From Jejuia algarum (GTDB lineage: Bacteria; Bacteroidota; Bacteroidia; Flavobacteriales; Flavobacteriaceae): DNA of 64,000 bases. Position 1 is the first letter of the stretch. The number at the start of each line of letters is the position of its first letter. The notes below the pieces were generated by a model, which was not told where the DNA came from, ran no database searches, and worked only from the letters and a program-made list of their open reading frames with translations. Positions 25,174 through 33,412 of this stretch are shown piece by piece. The translations under genes and the position numbers were made by a program. Where the stretch lies: contig CANMAQ010000006.1 of the NCBI GenBank assembly GCA_947495775.1, positions 124,001 through 188,000 on the forward strand, read 5' to 3'.

Positions 25174-25956
25174 ATGAGCAACAGCCCTATTGGAATTTTT
25201 GACTCTGGCGTAGGAGGTACTTCTATTTGGAAAGAAATACACCGCCTTTTACCTAATGAAAACACGATATATCTAGCAGATAGCTTAAACGCCCCTTATG
25301 GGCCTAAAGGTGCAGAGCAGATTAAAGCCTTAGCTAAAAAAAACACCGAACTTTTACTTAACAACAACTGTAAGCTCATTGTTGTTGCCTGTAATACCGC
25401 AACTACAAACGCGATAGATTACCTAAGAGCCACTTATAGCGTTCCTTTTATAGGTATAGAGCCCGCTATTAAACCTGCGGCTTTACAAACACAAACGAAT
25501 GCTATTGGTATTTTAGCAACTAAAGGCACCTTAACAAGCGCGCTATTTTCTAATACAGCAGCACGCTTTGCCGCACACATTAAAATTGTAGAGCAAGTTG
25601 GAGAAGGCATTGTAGAATTGATTGAAAATGGGCAGCTGCATTCTCAGGCTATGAAAACATTATTACTAAAATTTCTTGACCCCATGCTAAAAGAACATAT
25701 TGACTATTTAGTTTTGGGGTGTACACATTACCCATATCTCGTACCGTTATTAACAGAACTATTGCCTAGCCATGTTAAAATTATTGATTCTGGTGCTGCC
25801 GTTGCTCGACAAACCAAAAACATTTTATCAGATTTAAGGTTGCTCAATACGCTTAATGCTACACCACAATTGCACTTCTTCTCTAACCGTTCTACAAAGG
25901 TATTGCAAACACTGTTAAACTCTAACACATGCACTATAGCGCCTCTTAAATTTTAG
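25174..25956 (+). CDS. murI: Glutamate racemase
   Basis: MurI makes D-glutamate for peptidoglycan. The catalytic pair is C73 (VVACNTATTNA) and C183 (LVLGCTHYPYL), with D10-S11 in GIFDSGVGG and the APYGPKG segment also conserved. Length is 260 residues. It stands in the conserved bamA-skp-skp-murI order but behind a terminator and a 125-base gap, so it probably has its own promoter. It converges on the carbonic anhydrase-like gene. Confidence 0.96.
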   Translation: MSNSPIGIFDSGVGGTSIWKEIHRLLPNENTIYLADSLNAPYGPKGAEQIKALAKKNTELLLNNNCKLIVVACNTATTNAIDYLRATYSVPFIGIEPAIKPAALQTQTNAIGILATKGTLTSALFSNTAARFAAHIKIVEQVGEGIVELIENGQLHSQAMKTLLLKFLDPMLKEHIDYLVLGCTHYPYLVPLLTELLPSHVKIIDSGAAVARQTKNILSDLRLLNTLNATPQLHFFSNRSTKVLQTLLNSNTCTIAPLKF

Positions 25957-25979
25957 CGCCATTATTTAAACCTAACGTC

Positions 25980-26495
25980 TTACTCCTCAAACCAACTTGA
26001 ATACATCACATAATTCTCGGCGATACGATGTATTTCTCCCGAAACCAATGCTTCGCTAATGTCTTTTACCTTTTTAGCGGGTACACCGGCATAAACACTT
26101 CCCGATTCTACCTTAGTATGCTTTGTAAGCACAGCTCCAGCTGCAATTATGCTATGCGATGCTATAACGCAACCATCCATTATAATGCTCCCCATGCCTA
26201 TTAAAACATTATCTTCTATGGTACAGCCATGTACTAAGGCGTTATGCCCTATAGACACATTGTTCCCTATAGTTGTTGGAGCTGTTTTATAAGTGCCATG
26301 AATTACAGCACCATCTTGAATATTTACTTTATTTCCAATTTTTATAAAATTAACATCGCCACGAACTACAGCACTAAACCAAATACTACATTGGCGTCCA
26401 ATAGTAACATCTCCAACAATAGTAGCATTTTCTGCGACAAAACAATCTTCTGGAATTTCTGGGCTTTTGCCTCTAACCGTTTTTATAACTGGCAT
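25980..26495 (-). CDS. Gamma-carbonic anhydrase family protein
   Basis: A 171-residue left-handed beta-helix made of hexapeptide repeats (ATIVGDVTIGRQCSIWF, VIHGTYK, SIGHNALVHGCTIEDNVLIG). H66, H84 and H89 match the three zinc ligands of the gamma class. Homologues are annotated PaaY, YrdA or CaiE, and many have unproven carbonic anhydrase activity. The gene lies 18 bases behind the LytTR regulator on the same strand and is probably in the same transcript. Confidence 0.88.
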   Translation of the reverse strand: MPVIKTVRGKSPEIPEDCFVAENATIVGDVTIGRQCSIWFSAVVRGDVNFIKIGNKVNIQDGAVIHGTYKTAPTTIGNNVSIGHNALVHGCTIEDNVLIGMGSIIMDGCVIASHSIIAAGAVLTKHTKVESGSVYAGVPAKKVKDISEALVSGEIHRIAENYVMYSSWFEE

Positions 26496-26513
26496 ACAAT
26501 TTAATGGTTTAAA

Positions 26514-27248
26514 TTATTTAAAATAGGCTAATAAATCTGCTTTTTTAGAGGCAGATACCATGATCTCTTTCCCGTTGCTAAGAATCACACTCCCACCCTT
26601 ACCCTTTTGATACTTCACAATCTCATTAACATTTACCAAATAAGATTTATGGACACGTGCAAAAGCCGCTGTGCTTAAAGCCTCTTCTATATATTTTAGA
26701 GTCTTACTAACAAGTTTCTTTTTTGCATTATTCAAATAAATTTCGGTATAATTATCATCCGCTTTACAGTATAAAATATCTGCGGTATGCAACACCTCAA
26801 AACCACTTTGTTGTGGGATCGTTATTTTTCCTGAGATACCCGTAGTTTTAGCCACCAACACCTCATCTTGTAAGGCATGCTCCTTTTCTTTTATAGCAGT
26901 AACATAATCCACAGCTTTTATAAGTTCATCTATAGAAATTGGCTTCATAAGGTAATAAGAGGCATGTGCATTTAAAGCTTCAATAGCATAATGGTTGTAA
27001 GCGGTAACAAATATGGTTTCAAAATCGATATCTCCCACCCGTTCTAATAAATCAAAGGCATTGCCATAAGGCATCTCGACATCTAAAAAAACGACATCGA
27101 ATGTTGTATTTCGAATTAAAACCACAGCATCTTCTATGTTTGCAGCCTCACCAAGTACCGTGATATGTGGACAATATTTATGCAAGTAGTTTTTTAAAAT
27201 AGTTCTACTTGTCTCTTCGTCTTCTACAATAATCGCATTGAGTTTCAT
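26514..27248 (-). CDS. LytTR-family response regulator
   Basis: The receiver domain (residues 1-120) has its phospho-acceptor at D56 in VVFLDVEMP, with T and K positions in IFVTAYNHYAIEAL and YLMKPIS. The LytTR DNA-binding domain (about 145-244) shows ILYCKADDNYTEIYL and FARVHKSYLVNVNEIVKYQ. It starts 9 bases behind the stop of the TPR sensor kinase, its evident partner. Targets are unknown. LytTR sites are often imperfect direct repeats, and I could not pick one out here. Confidence 0.93.
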   Translation of the reverse strand: MKLNAIIVEDEETSRTILKNYLHKYCPHITVLGEAANIEDAVVLIRNTTFDVVFLDVEMPYGNAFDLLERVGDIDFETIFVTAYNHYAIEALNAHASYYLMKPISIDELIKAVDYVTAIKEKEHALQDEVLVAKTTGISGKITIPQQSGFEVLHTADILYCKADDNYTEIYLNNAKKKLVSKTLKYIEEALSTAAFARVHKSYLVNVNEIVKYQKGKGGSVILSNGKEIMVSASKKADLLAYFK

Positions 27249-27257
27249 AGCTGTTTT

Positions 27258-29423
27258 CTAATCTTTTTTAAGTGTTACGACAACCTTAGTTCCTGTGTCT
27301 CCTTCTGTTTGCAAATTACCAACAGTAACATCTACCTTATCTTTATACATTTCATTTAAAATCGTAACACGTTTTTTAATATTCCCCATCCCCTTAGAGT
27401 TTTGCTGTTTCTGGTGTTTGGTTTTTAAAGCTTGAGACTTTTCTCGACCAATACCATTATCGGCAATTGTAATTTCTATTTCATTATCGTTAATCTTAGT
27501 GGCCCTAATCTCTAAGTGTCCTTTTTCTGTTTTATAACGCAAGCCATGCCATACAGCGTTTTCAATATAAGGCTGTAATAGCATTGGCGGTATCATAAAT
27601 TCTTTTACAGCGATCGCATCGTCGATAACAATACTATAATCAAATTTATCTTGAAATCTAAAGTGTTCTAATTGCGTATATAATTCTAAGAGTTCAACCT
27701 CTTTTTCCAGAGGAATAAAATCCTCCTCGCTATTTTCTAACACTGTGCGCATTAGTTTAGAAAAATCGGTAAGATACCTGTTCGCCGTACGCTCATCATT
27801 TAAAGCAATAAAACTATTCACAGAATTTAATGCGTTAAAGATAAAGTGGGGATTCATTTGACTTCGCAATGATTTTAAAGCTAATAAGTTATTCGCTAAA
27901 CGCTGCTGCCTAATGTATTTATACATTAAAAAAGCAACCAATACCACTAAAAATAATCCTCCTACAAGCGCGTAAATAATAATACGTTGCCGTTTGGTTT
28001 GCTCCTTTCCCAATTCGTATTTACTTTCCGAAAGCGCTCTATCACTTTCCAAACTCGTAATGCGGTTTTGTTTCGACACGATGTCTTTACTAAATCGTGT
28101 GGCTTGTGCAATTTGCTGTTCTTTCTTCACATAAAGCTTCTCTACGACATCTACATACTCTTGGTAAGCGATTAAAGCTTTATCAAATTCTCTTTCGGTT
28201 TCATACAATTCAGACAGTTTACGCGTGGCATCTTTTTGAACAATCAAATCTTCCTTGGTCTCCGCCTCTTCTATACTTTTTTCTAAATATTGAATGGCAT
28301 TGCCAATATCATTTTGCTGGGCATAAGCATTACCTATTTTATAATTTTGTTTTTGTGGTGTTAACGGGCTTTCATTATCTAAAACAGAATCTGCTTCGAT
28401 AACACTTATGTCTTTTAAAGCCTGCTTGCGCAACGCGATTTCATCTGTAAAATCATTCAGCTCGTTTTTAAAATCGGCGACTTTAACTTTTTCTTCTAAA
28501 GCTCTTTTTTTATTTTGTGTATTGGCAAGTCTTAGAGATTTATCAAAATACTGTTCTGCCTGTTTAAGTTCGCCTTTATAACTTAAAATTTGAGCAATTT
28601 TAGAACTTAAATCGGTAACTTTAGGACTAATTAAATGTGCTTTGGCTGTCTCTAAACCCTTTTGATAAGCTTCAATGGCAGCATCAAAATTCTTAATTTT
28701 TCCATAAACGTCTCCCAAGCCTTCGTAAAGTTGCACCAACTGATAATTAGATAGCTTCTTTTTATTTATGGCCGAATATTCTTCTATACTTTCTTGGTAA
28801 TTTCTGTTAGCTTGATAAGCTTGCGCCAATTTTAAATTAACCGTGTTTGTTTTTACATTTTGCTGACTTATTCTATAATTAGACACGGCTAAATCGTATT
28901 GTTTCCAGTATCTATTAATATCGCCTAAAACCTCATAGGCTTCCGCATTTTGTTTGATAGAATTGCTGCGCTTCAAGGCTTCTGTAACAAACCGGATGCT
29001 CTTTTTAGGGTCTTGTTTTAAATAGACTTCAGCAGAATCTATATAACTATTAAACTGCGGTACTAGTTTTCTAGGCGCACCTTTACTTTTAAAGGAACGC
29101 TCTACCTTAGATTCTACTTGAACTGTAATCCTTTCGTTGCTTTTTATCGTGTAATAAATGGTTTCAAAATCTTTATACCTAATAGTAAGTTCATCCCCTT
29201 TTTTGGCTTCAATTCTAAATTCACCAAAAACATCTGTAGTCGTATAAGCACCTCCATTTACTTCAATATTTACATTAGCAATAGGCGCTCCTGTATCTTG
29301 TTCCACCACATTACCTCTAACGGTAAAAGACGCGGCGGTATCGTAAGACGTATGTTGTCCATTGGCAAACCAACAGCTTAACACAATACCTATGAGAAAT
29401 ATCGATTTTAAATACGCGTACAT
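27258..29423 (-). CDS. TPR-containing LytS-type sensor histidine kinase
   Basis: This 721-residue kinase has a signal peptide (about 1-22). A carboxypeptidase-D regulatory-like beta domain follows (about 30-100: VRGNVVEQDTGAPIANVNIEV). A TPR array spans about 130-440 (YEVLGDINRYWKQYDLAVSNY, YEGLGDVYGKIKNFDAAIEAY, IGNAYAQQNDIGNAIQYLEKS). One membrane helix follows (IIIYALVGGLFLVVLVAFLMY), then the His_kinase domain with phospho-acceptor H526 in QMNPHFIFNALNS and the ATPase G box IADNGIGREKS. This architecture is common in Bacteroidota. It forms an operon with the LytTR regulator. The signal sensed is unknown. Confidence 0.92.
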   Translation of the reverse strand: MYAYLKSIFLIGIVLSCWFANGQHTSYDTAASFTVRGNVVEQDTGAPIANVNIEVNGGAYTTTDVFGEFRIEAKKGDELTIRYKDFETIYYTIKSNERITVQVESKVERSFKSKGAPRKLVPQFNSYIDSAEVYLKQDPKKSIRFVTEALKRSNSIKQNAEAYEVLGDINRYWKQYDLAVSNYRISQQNVKTNTVNLKLAQAYQANRNYQESIEEYSAINKKKLSNYQLVQLYEGLGDVYGKIKNFDAAIEAYQKGLETAKAHLISPKVTDLSSKIAQILSYKGELKQAEQYFDKSLRLANTQNKKRALEEKVKVADFKNELNDFTDEIALRKQALKDISVIEADSVLDNESPLTPQKQNYKIGNAYAQQNDIGNAIQYLEKSIEEAETKEDLIVQKDATRKLSELYETEREFDKALIAYQEYVDVVEKLYVKKEQQIAQATRFSKDIVSKQNRITSLESDRALSESKYELGKEQTKRQRIIIYALVGGLFLVVLVAFLMYKYIRQQRLANNLLALKSLRSQMNPHFIFNALNSVNSFIALNDERTANRYLTDFSKLMRTVLENSEEDFIPLEKEVELLELYTQLEHFRFQDKFDYSIVIDDAIAVKEFMIPPMLLQPYIENAVWHGLRYKTEKGHLEIRATKINDNEIEITIADNGIGREKSQALKTKHQKQQNSKGMGNIKKRVTILNEMYKDKVDVTVGNLQTEGDTGTKVVVTLKKD

Positions 29424-29634
29424 ACAATTCTTTTATAAGAGCTAAACTTACGCACTTTACTTGGTATAATAAAATAAGAGTTTTCAAAAAAAGGTGTTTA
29501 AACACGTCTAATAATAGACTTCACATATTTAAAAAGCACGTTGACGCATCGAAACGACGCCTACACGCATTCTGCTTTTTTTACGAAGCATCTTGTATGT
29601 AGTTTTACCCTATTAATCAAAAAAAGAAACGATT

Positions 29635-30789
29635 ATGACGCTTTTATTTAAAACACTACTATATAGCATGGCTTTGATAAGCATTACAGCTTGCAATGCG
29701 ACAACTAAAAAAGAAGACAACACGGTGCACACAGTACTTAATGCTCATGTAACACCAAACAAACATGCCATTAAAGTTGCCTTATTATTGGATACAAGTA
29801 ATAGTATGGATGGTTTAATAGATCAAGCTAAAGCACAACTTTGGGATATTGTAAACGAATTGTCTTATGCCAAATGTGATAATGACCGCCCTAATTTGCA
29901 AATTGCATTGTATGAATACGGAAACGACGGGCTTAATAATAGAGAAGGCTTTATTAGGCAAGTTTTAGCCTTTAGCAACGATTTAGACGACATTTCTAAA
30001 GCTCTTTTTGCACTTACTACCAATGGTGGTAGCGAATATTGCGGACAGGTCATTCAAACCGCGCTAAACCAATTAGAGTGGGGCAAAAATCCAGACGATT
30101 TAAAATTAATTTTCATTGCAGGAAATGAACCTTTCACACAAGGAAAAGTGAGCTATAAACACGCCAGTGCTAATGCCAACGAAAAAGAGGTTACGGTAAA
30201 CACCATCTATTGCGGCGACTACAATCGTGGCATGCAGGATTATTGGAAAGATGGGGCCGACTTAACGCAAGGCGATTACATGGCCATTAATCAAAACAAA
30301 TCCACAGTACATGTAGCTTCTCCTTATGATGATACCATTCTACAGCTTAACCGTAAATTAAATAAAACCTATGTAGCTTATGGTAGCCGTGGTAAAGAAA
30401 AAATAAGAGTACAAGCAGAACAAGATGCTAACGCTAGTAGCTATAGTAAAGCTAATGCCGTAGGACGAACAGTAAGTAAAAGTTCGCATTTGTACAAAAA
30501 CTCTAAATGGGATTTGGTAGACGCGATAGAGGCTGAAACCGTAGCTGTAGAAGACCTCTCTGAAGACGCTTTACCAGATGAACTTAAAAACAAAGATAAG
30601 GAGCAGATTAAAGCTTATGTTTCTGAAAAGCAAAAGGAACGCAGGCGCATTCAAAAACAGATTCAAGACCTTAATGTGAAACGTAAGACATATGTTTCTG
30701 AACAACAAAAAACAAAAGGGAATGGCTTAGAAGGCGCTATGACCAAAGCCATTAAAAAGCAGGCAAAAAAGAAACAGTACTATTGGTAG
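29635..30789 (+). CDS. VWA-domain lipoprotein
   Basis: The N-terminus SMALISITACN is a lipoprotein signal with C20 as the lipidated residue. A von Willebrand factor A domain (about 45-230) shows a MIDAS-type DTSNS at 53-57 (VALLLDTSNSMDGLIDQAK) and the later GGSEYCGQVIQTAL and IFIAGNEPFTQG. The last 90 residues are highly charged and helical, ending KKQAKKKQYYW. The family occurs widely in Bacteroidota, and its role is not established. Metal-dependent protein binding on the envelope is a reasonable guess. It is monocistronic with its own terminator. Confidence 0.85.
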   Translation: MTLLFKTLLYSMALISITACNATTKKEDNTVHTVLNAHVTPNKHAIKVALLLDTSNSMDGLIDQAKAQLWDIVNELSYAKCDNDRPNLQIALYEYGNDGLNNREGFIRQVLAFSNDLDDISKALFALTTNGGSEYCGQVIQTALNQLEWGKNPDDLKLIFIAGNEPFTQGKVSYKHASANANEKEVTVNTIYCGDYNRGMQDYWKDGADLTQGDYMAINQNKSTVHVASPYDDTILQLNRKLNKTYVAYGSRGKEKIRVQAEQDANASSYSKANAVGRTVSKSSHLYKNSKWDLVDAIEAETVAVEDLSEDALPDELKNKDKEQIKAYVSEKQKERRRIQKQIQDLNVKRKTYVSEQQKTKGNGLEGAMTKAIKKQAKKKQYYW

Positions 30790-30813
30790 TTTTTTCTAAG
30801 GTTGGTTAGTTGT

Positions 30814-30875
30814 GAAAGCTATACTTCTAAAGTGTTGTCCTTTGGACACCTTTGGAAGGTAGCTTTCTTTTTTTT
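30814..30875 (+). terminator. Large imperfect hairpin terminator after the VWA gene
   Basis: GAAAGCTA (30814-30821) pairs with TAGCTTTC (30860-30867). Inner arms TTGTCC and GGACA also pair, giving a long imperfect stem followed by a run of about nine T. It lies 25 bases past the VWA stop. Confidence 0.65.
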
Positions 30876-30961
30876 AAAGCACTTCGTCGCAAGGTTTCAA
30901 AATAGAATAGATACAGTGCTATACTAAGTTTCGCATAGTATTGCCATAACAAACATTCCTT

Positions 30962-31987
30962 TTAATTCACCGCAGGGCAATTACAATCGTAACGCTCTTT
31001 TCTACAATTAAAATTATACCCTATGGTAATTTGGTGAAACCCACCATTACTTAAAACGACAGCATTAGCTTGGTATGTATAATTATAAGCAAACAAAAAG
31101 TTTTTATGATTCACCCCTAGTATTGGTGTAATTTGCTGCAAACGTTGTGTACCTATATTTCCTGAATTATTTAAAAACTCCGCTCCGTCTAAAGTCATTC
31201 TATAAGATAAACCACCCCAGATCGATCCAAAATCTAAAGCTTTGTATACTTTAGCATTAACATCTATAGCAGATTCTTGTGTACCTTCTCGATATTGAAA
31301 TAATAAAGACGGTTCATAACTCCATGAACTTCCAAATTTACTCAAATTAGCCCCTACAGAAAGCAGGTAACGCCTCAAGTTACTCGTAATTAATATGTCG
31401 TTGTTAATCCCTGCGTTATTCAATACATTTTTAACTGTTGCATGCGCAAAATAGTCTAAGTATTGGTATGAGAACCCAAGATCAATATTAAAATTCGTAG
31501 CATTTTGCACCGTCCCTTGCACTATGGGATCGAAACCATCAAAAGGAAACGATGTTTCATCAAGTTGGTATTGAATAAACCCAGCGCTTAATCCAAAAGA
31601 AAGCATGTTTAAATCGACTTCCGTTCTAGAAAATAACAAATGGTGTGCGTAAGTGAGGTAACCCCCGCTTTGCGAATGAAAGCCATTACTATCTGAATAC
31701 ACTATAGCTCCTACGCCAGACTGTGATTCTCCAATACGACTATTCACACTCGCTGTCACCAATTTAGGAGCGTCTTCATTCCCAAACCATTGTTGGCGTC
31801 CTGTAACGCGAACTTTAGCACAATTTGCGGCTCCAGCCATGGAAGGGTGGATTAAATAATAATTATCCGTTAAATAATCTGTGTAAATAGGAAGACCTTC
31901 TTGCGCATTAGTAAAAAAAACACATAATAGCACAGCTGCAGGTAAAAGAATGCTTTTCAATTTCATAATCAATCTAGATAAAATCAA
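30962..31987 (-). CDS. PorP/SprF-family type IX secretion membrane protein
   Basis: A signal peptide (LCVFFTNAQEGLPIY) is followed by the hallmark start of the PorP/SprF family, YTDYLTDNYYLIHPSMAGAA. Repeated barrel strands follow, such as VGAIVYSDSNGFHSQSGGYLTYAHH and LSFGLSAGFIQYQLDET. The chain ends FNCRKERYDCNCPAVN. Family members sit in the outer membrane and help particular T9SS substrates, such as adhesins in SprF's case. The usual large substrate gene is not adjacent here. At 341 residues the length is typical. An alternative start at Met8 would also give a good signal peptide. Confidence 0.87.
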   Translation of the reverse strand: MILSRLIMKLKSILLPAAVLLCVFFTNAQEGLPIYTDYLTDNYYLIHPSMAGAANCAKVRVTGRQQWFGNEDAPKLVTASVNSRIGESQSGVGAIVYSDSNGFHSQSGGYLTYAHHLLFSRTEVDLNMLSFGLSAGFIQYQLDETSFPFDGFDPIVQGTVQNATNFNIDLGFSYQYLDYFAHATVKNVLNNAGINNDILITSNLRRYLLSVGANLSKFGSSWSYEPSLLFQYREGTQESAIDVNAKVYKALDFGSIWGGLSYRMTLDGAEFLNNSGNIGTQRLQQITPILGVNHKNFLFAYNYTYQANAVVLSNGGFHQITIGYNFNCRKERYDCNCPAVN

Positions 31988-32142
31988 CTTACTTACATTA
32001 AAAGCGCACCTTAAAATACAAGGAACGTTTTATCGTATGATATAGACTCTGTTTTGGGCAAAAAGTTTAAAAATAGCACTTCGGGCAGCAATATAAGCAT
32101 ATCTCATATTTGTTTTAGTATTTTTGCAGAAAACTAGTTGAA

Positions 32143-33048
32143 ATGAGTGATTTTAAGGTCTCAGTACAAAATACAACAAACAAAGCTATTGTTAAATTCG
32201 AACTCAATCGGTTTATCACTAAACATGAAAGTTTTGAATTTAATAACATCGACGATGCTAAAGCGTCTCCAATAGCCCAACAACTCTTTTATTTACCGTT
32301 TGTAAAAAAGGTATATATCTCTGGTAATTTTATTGCTGTAGAGCGTTATGATATTGTAGAATGGAACGACGTACAAGATGAAGTAGCCCAGCAAATAGAA
32401 GTTTACTTAAACGACGGTGGTATCGTTATTACAGAAGAGGCGTCTCCTAAGAAACAAACGCCTGTTACCGTGTATGCAGAATCAACTCCTAACCCTGCGG
32501 TTATGAAGTTTGTTGCCAATAAAAAAATAGCAACAGCCTTATTTGAATTCACTTCTATAGATGACGCTAAGGCATCTCCTTTAGCTTCAGAGCTGTTTCA
32601 TTTTCCTTTTGTGAAGAGCATCTTCATTGAGGAAAACTATATTTCGATTACGAAGTACGACATGGCAGAATGGCAAGACATTACAGTAGAGCTTCGAGAA
32701 CATATTAGAAATTTTATTGCAGATGGCAAAGACATTGTATTACCAGAAGCTGCAGCGCAATTGCAAAAATCGAACCCGGAGTTAGACAAGAAATTTGAAA
32801 ACTTAGACGACATTTCTAAAGAGATTGTAAATATCCTAGAAGAATATGTAAAACCTGCTGTAGCTAGTGACGGTGGTAACATTCAATTTATAAATTACGA
32901 TGCCAAAGATAAAAGCGTAAGCGTGATGTTACAAGGTGCTTGTAGTGGCTGTCCATCCTCTACAATCACACTAAAAAACGGCATTGAGAATATGCTAAAA
33001 CAAATGCTTCCTGGTAAAGTTGAACTTGTAGAAGCAATTAATGGGTGA
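32143..33048 (+). CDS. NFU-type iron-sulfur cluster scaffold with duplicated N-terminal domain
   Basis: The C-terminal NifU domain (about 215-301) carries the cluster-binding pair C267 and C270 in GACSGCPSSTITLK. Ahead of it lie two copies of the Nfu N-terminal domain. The second copy (about 103-200) keeps the classic STPNPAVMKF start, while the first (about 4-97) reads NTTNKAIVKF. Both copies contain DDAKASP(I/L)A and a PFVK strand. The protein would deliver Fe-S clusters to client enzymes in the cytoplasm. A -10-like TATTTTTG sits at 32119-32126. It diverges from the PorP/SprF gene. Confidence 0.9.
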   Translation: MSDFKVSVQNTTNKAIVKFELNRFITKHESFEFNNIDDAKASPIAQQLFYLPFVKKVYISGNFIAVERYDIVEWNDVQDEVAQQIEVYLNDGGIVITEEASPKKQTPVTVYAESTPNPAVMKFVANKKIATALFEFTSIDDAKASPLASELFHFPFVKSIFIEENYISITKYDMAEWQDITVELREHIRNFIADGKDIVLPEAAAQLQKSNPELDKKFENLDDISKEIVNILEEYVKPAVASDGGNIQFINYDAKDKSVSVMLQGACSGCPSSTITLKNGIENMLKQMLPGKVELVEAING

Positions 33049-33083
33049 CCAAATTAAAATATAGGTGTCAAAAAATTACTATA

Positions 33084-33100
33084 TTTAGACAAAGTCTAAA
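33084..33100. promoter_or_regulatory. 7-base inverted repeat upstream of dodecin
   Basis: TTTAGAC and GTCTAAA are exact inverted repeats separated by AAA, 30 bases ahead of the dodecin ATG and partly overlapping a TATATTTA element. It could be an operator or a short leader hairpin. No run of T follows, so it is not a good terminator. Confidence 0.35.
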
Positions 33101-33129
33101 AAATTAAACGAATTTAAAAACACCACATC

Positions 33130-33330
33130 ATGGCAGTATTAAAAGTAATTGAAGTATTAGCAAACTCTGAAAAAAGCTGGGAAGACGCTACAAAAAAAGC
33201 CGTTAAACAAGCCTCTAAAAGCATTAACAATATACGTTCTGTATATGTACAAGAACAAAGTGCTAGTGTAGATAATGGAGAAGTTACAGATTTTAGAGTT
33301 AATGTAAAGATTACATTTGAAATTAAATAG
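33130..33330 (+). CDS. Dodecin family flavin-binding protein
   Basis: A complete 66-residue protein with the dodecin pattern: KVIEVLANSEKSWEDATKKAV, then an ASKSINNIRSVYVQEQSASV strand pair, then VTDFRVNVKITFEIK. Dodecins form hollow dodecamers that store flavins or bind other small molecules. A tryptophan at position 20 (SWEDA) occupies the place of the stacking Trp in flavin-binding dodecins. It is followed directly by a strong terminator. Confidence 0.93.
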   Translation: MAVLKVIEVLANSEKSWEDATKKAVKQASKSINNIRSVYVQEQSASVDNGEVTDFRVNVKITFEIK

Positions 33331-33356
33331 TTGTCTTACACAACCGAATTAAATTT

Positions 33357-33385
33357 AAGCGTTCAAGTTTTTGAACGCTTTTTTT
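33357..33385 (+). terminator. Intrinsic terminator of the dodecin gene
   Basis: AAGCGTTCAA (33357-33366) pairs exactly with TTGAACGCTT (33371-33380) around a 4-base loop and is followed by a run of seven T. Confidence 0.88.
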
Positions 33386-33412
33386 GTAGTCTTTTTTAAC
33401 TAACTTTGGTAC

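Noticed and set aside
25938..25967. Repeated TAGCGCC around the murI stop as a terminator
   Set aside because: The two copies are direct repeats and form only a 4-base GCGC stem without a T run.
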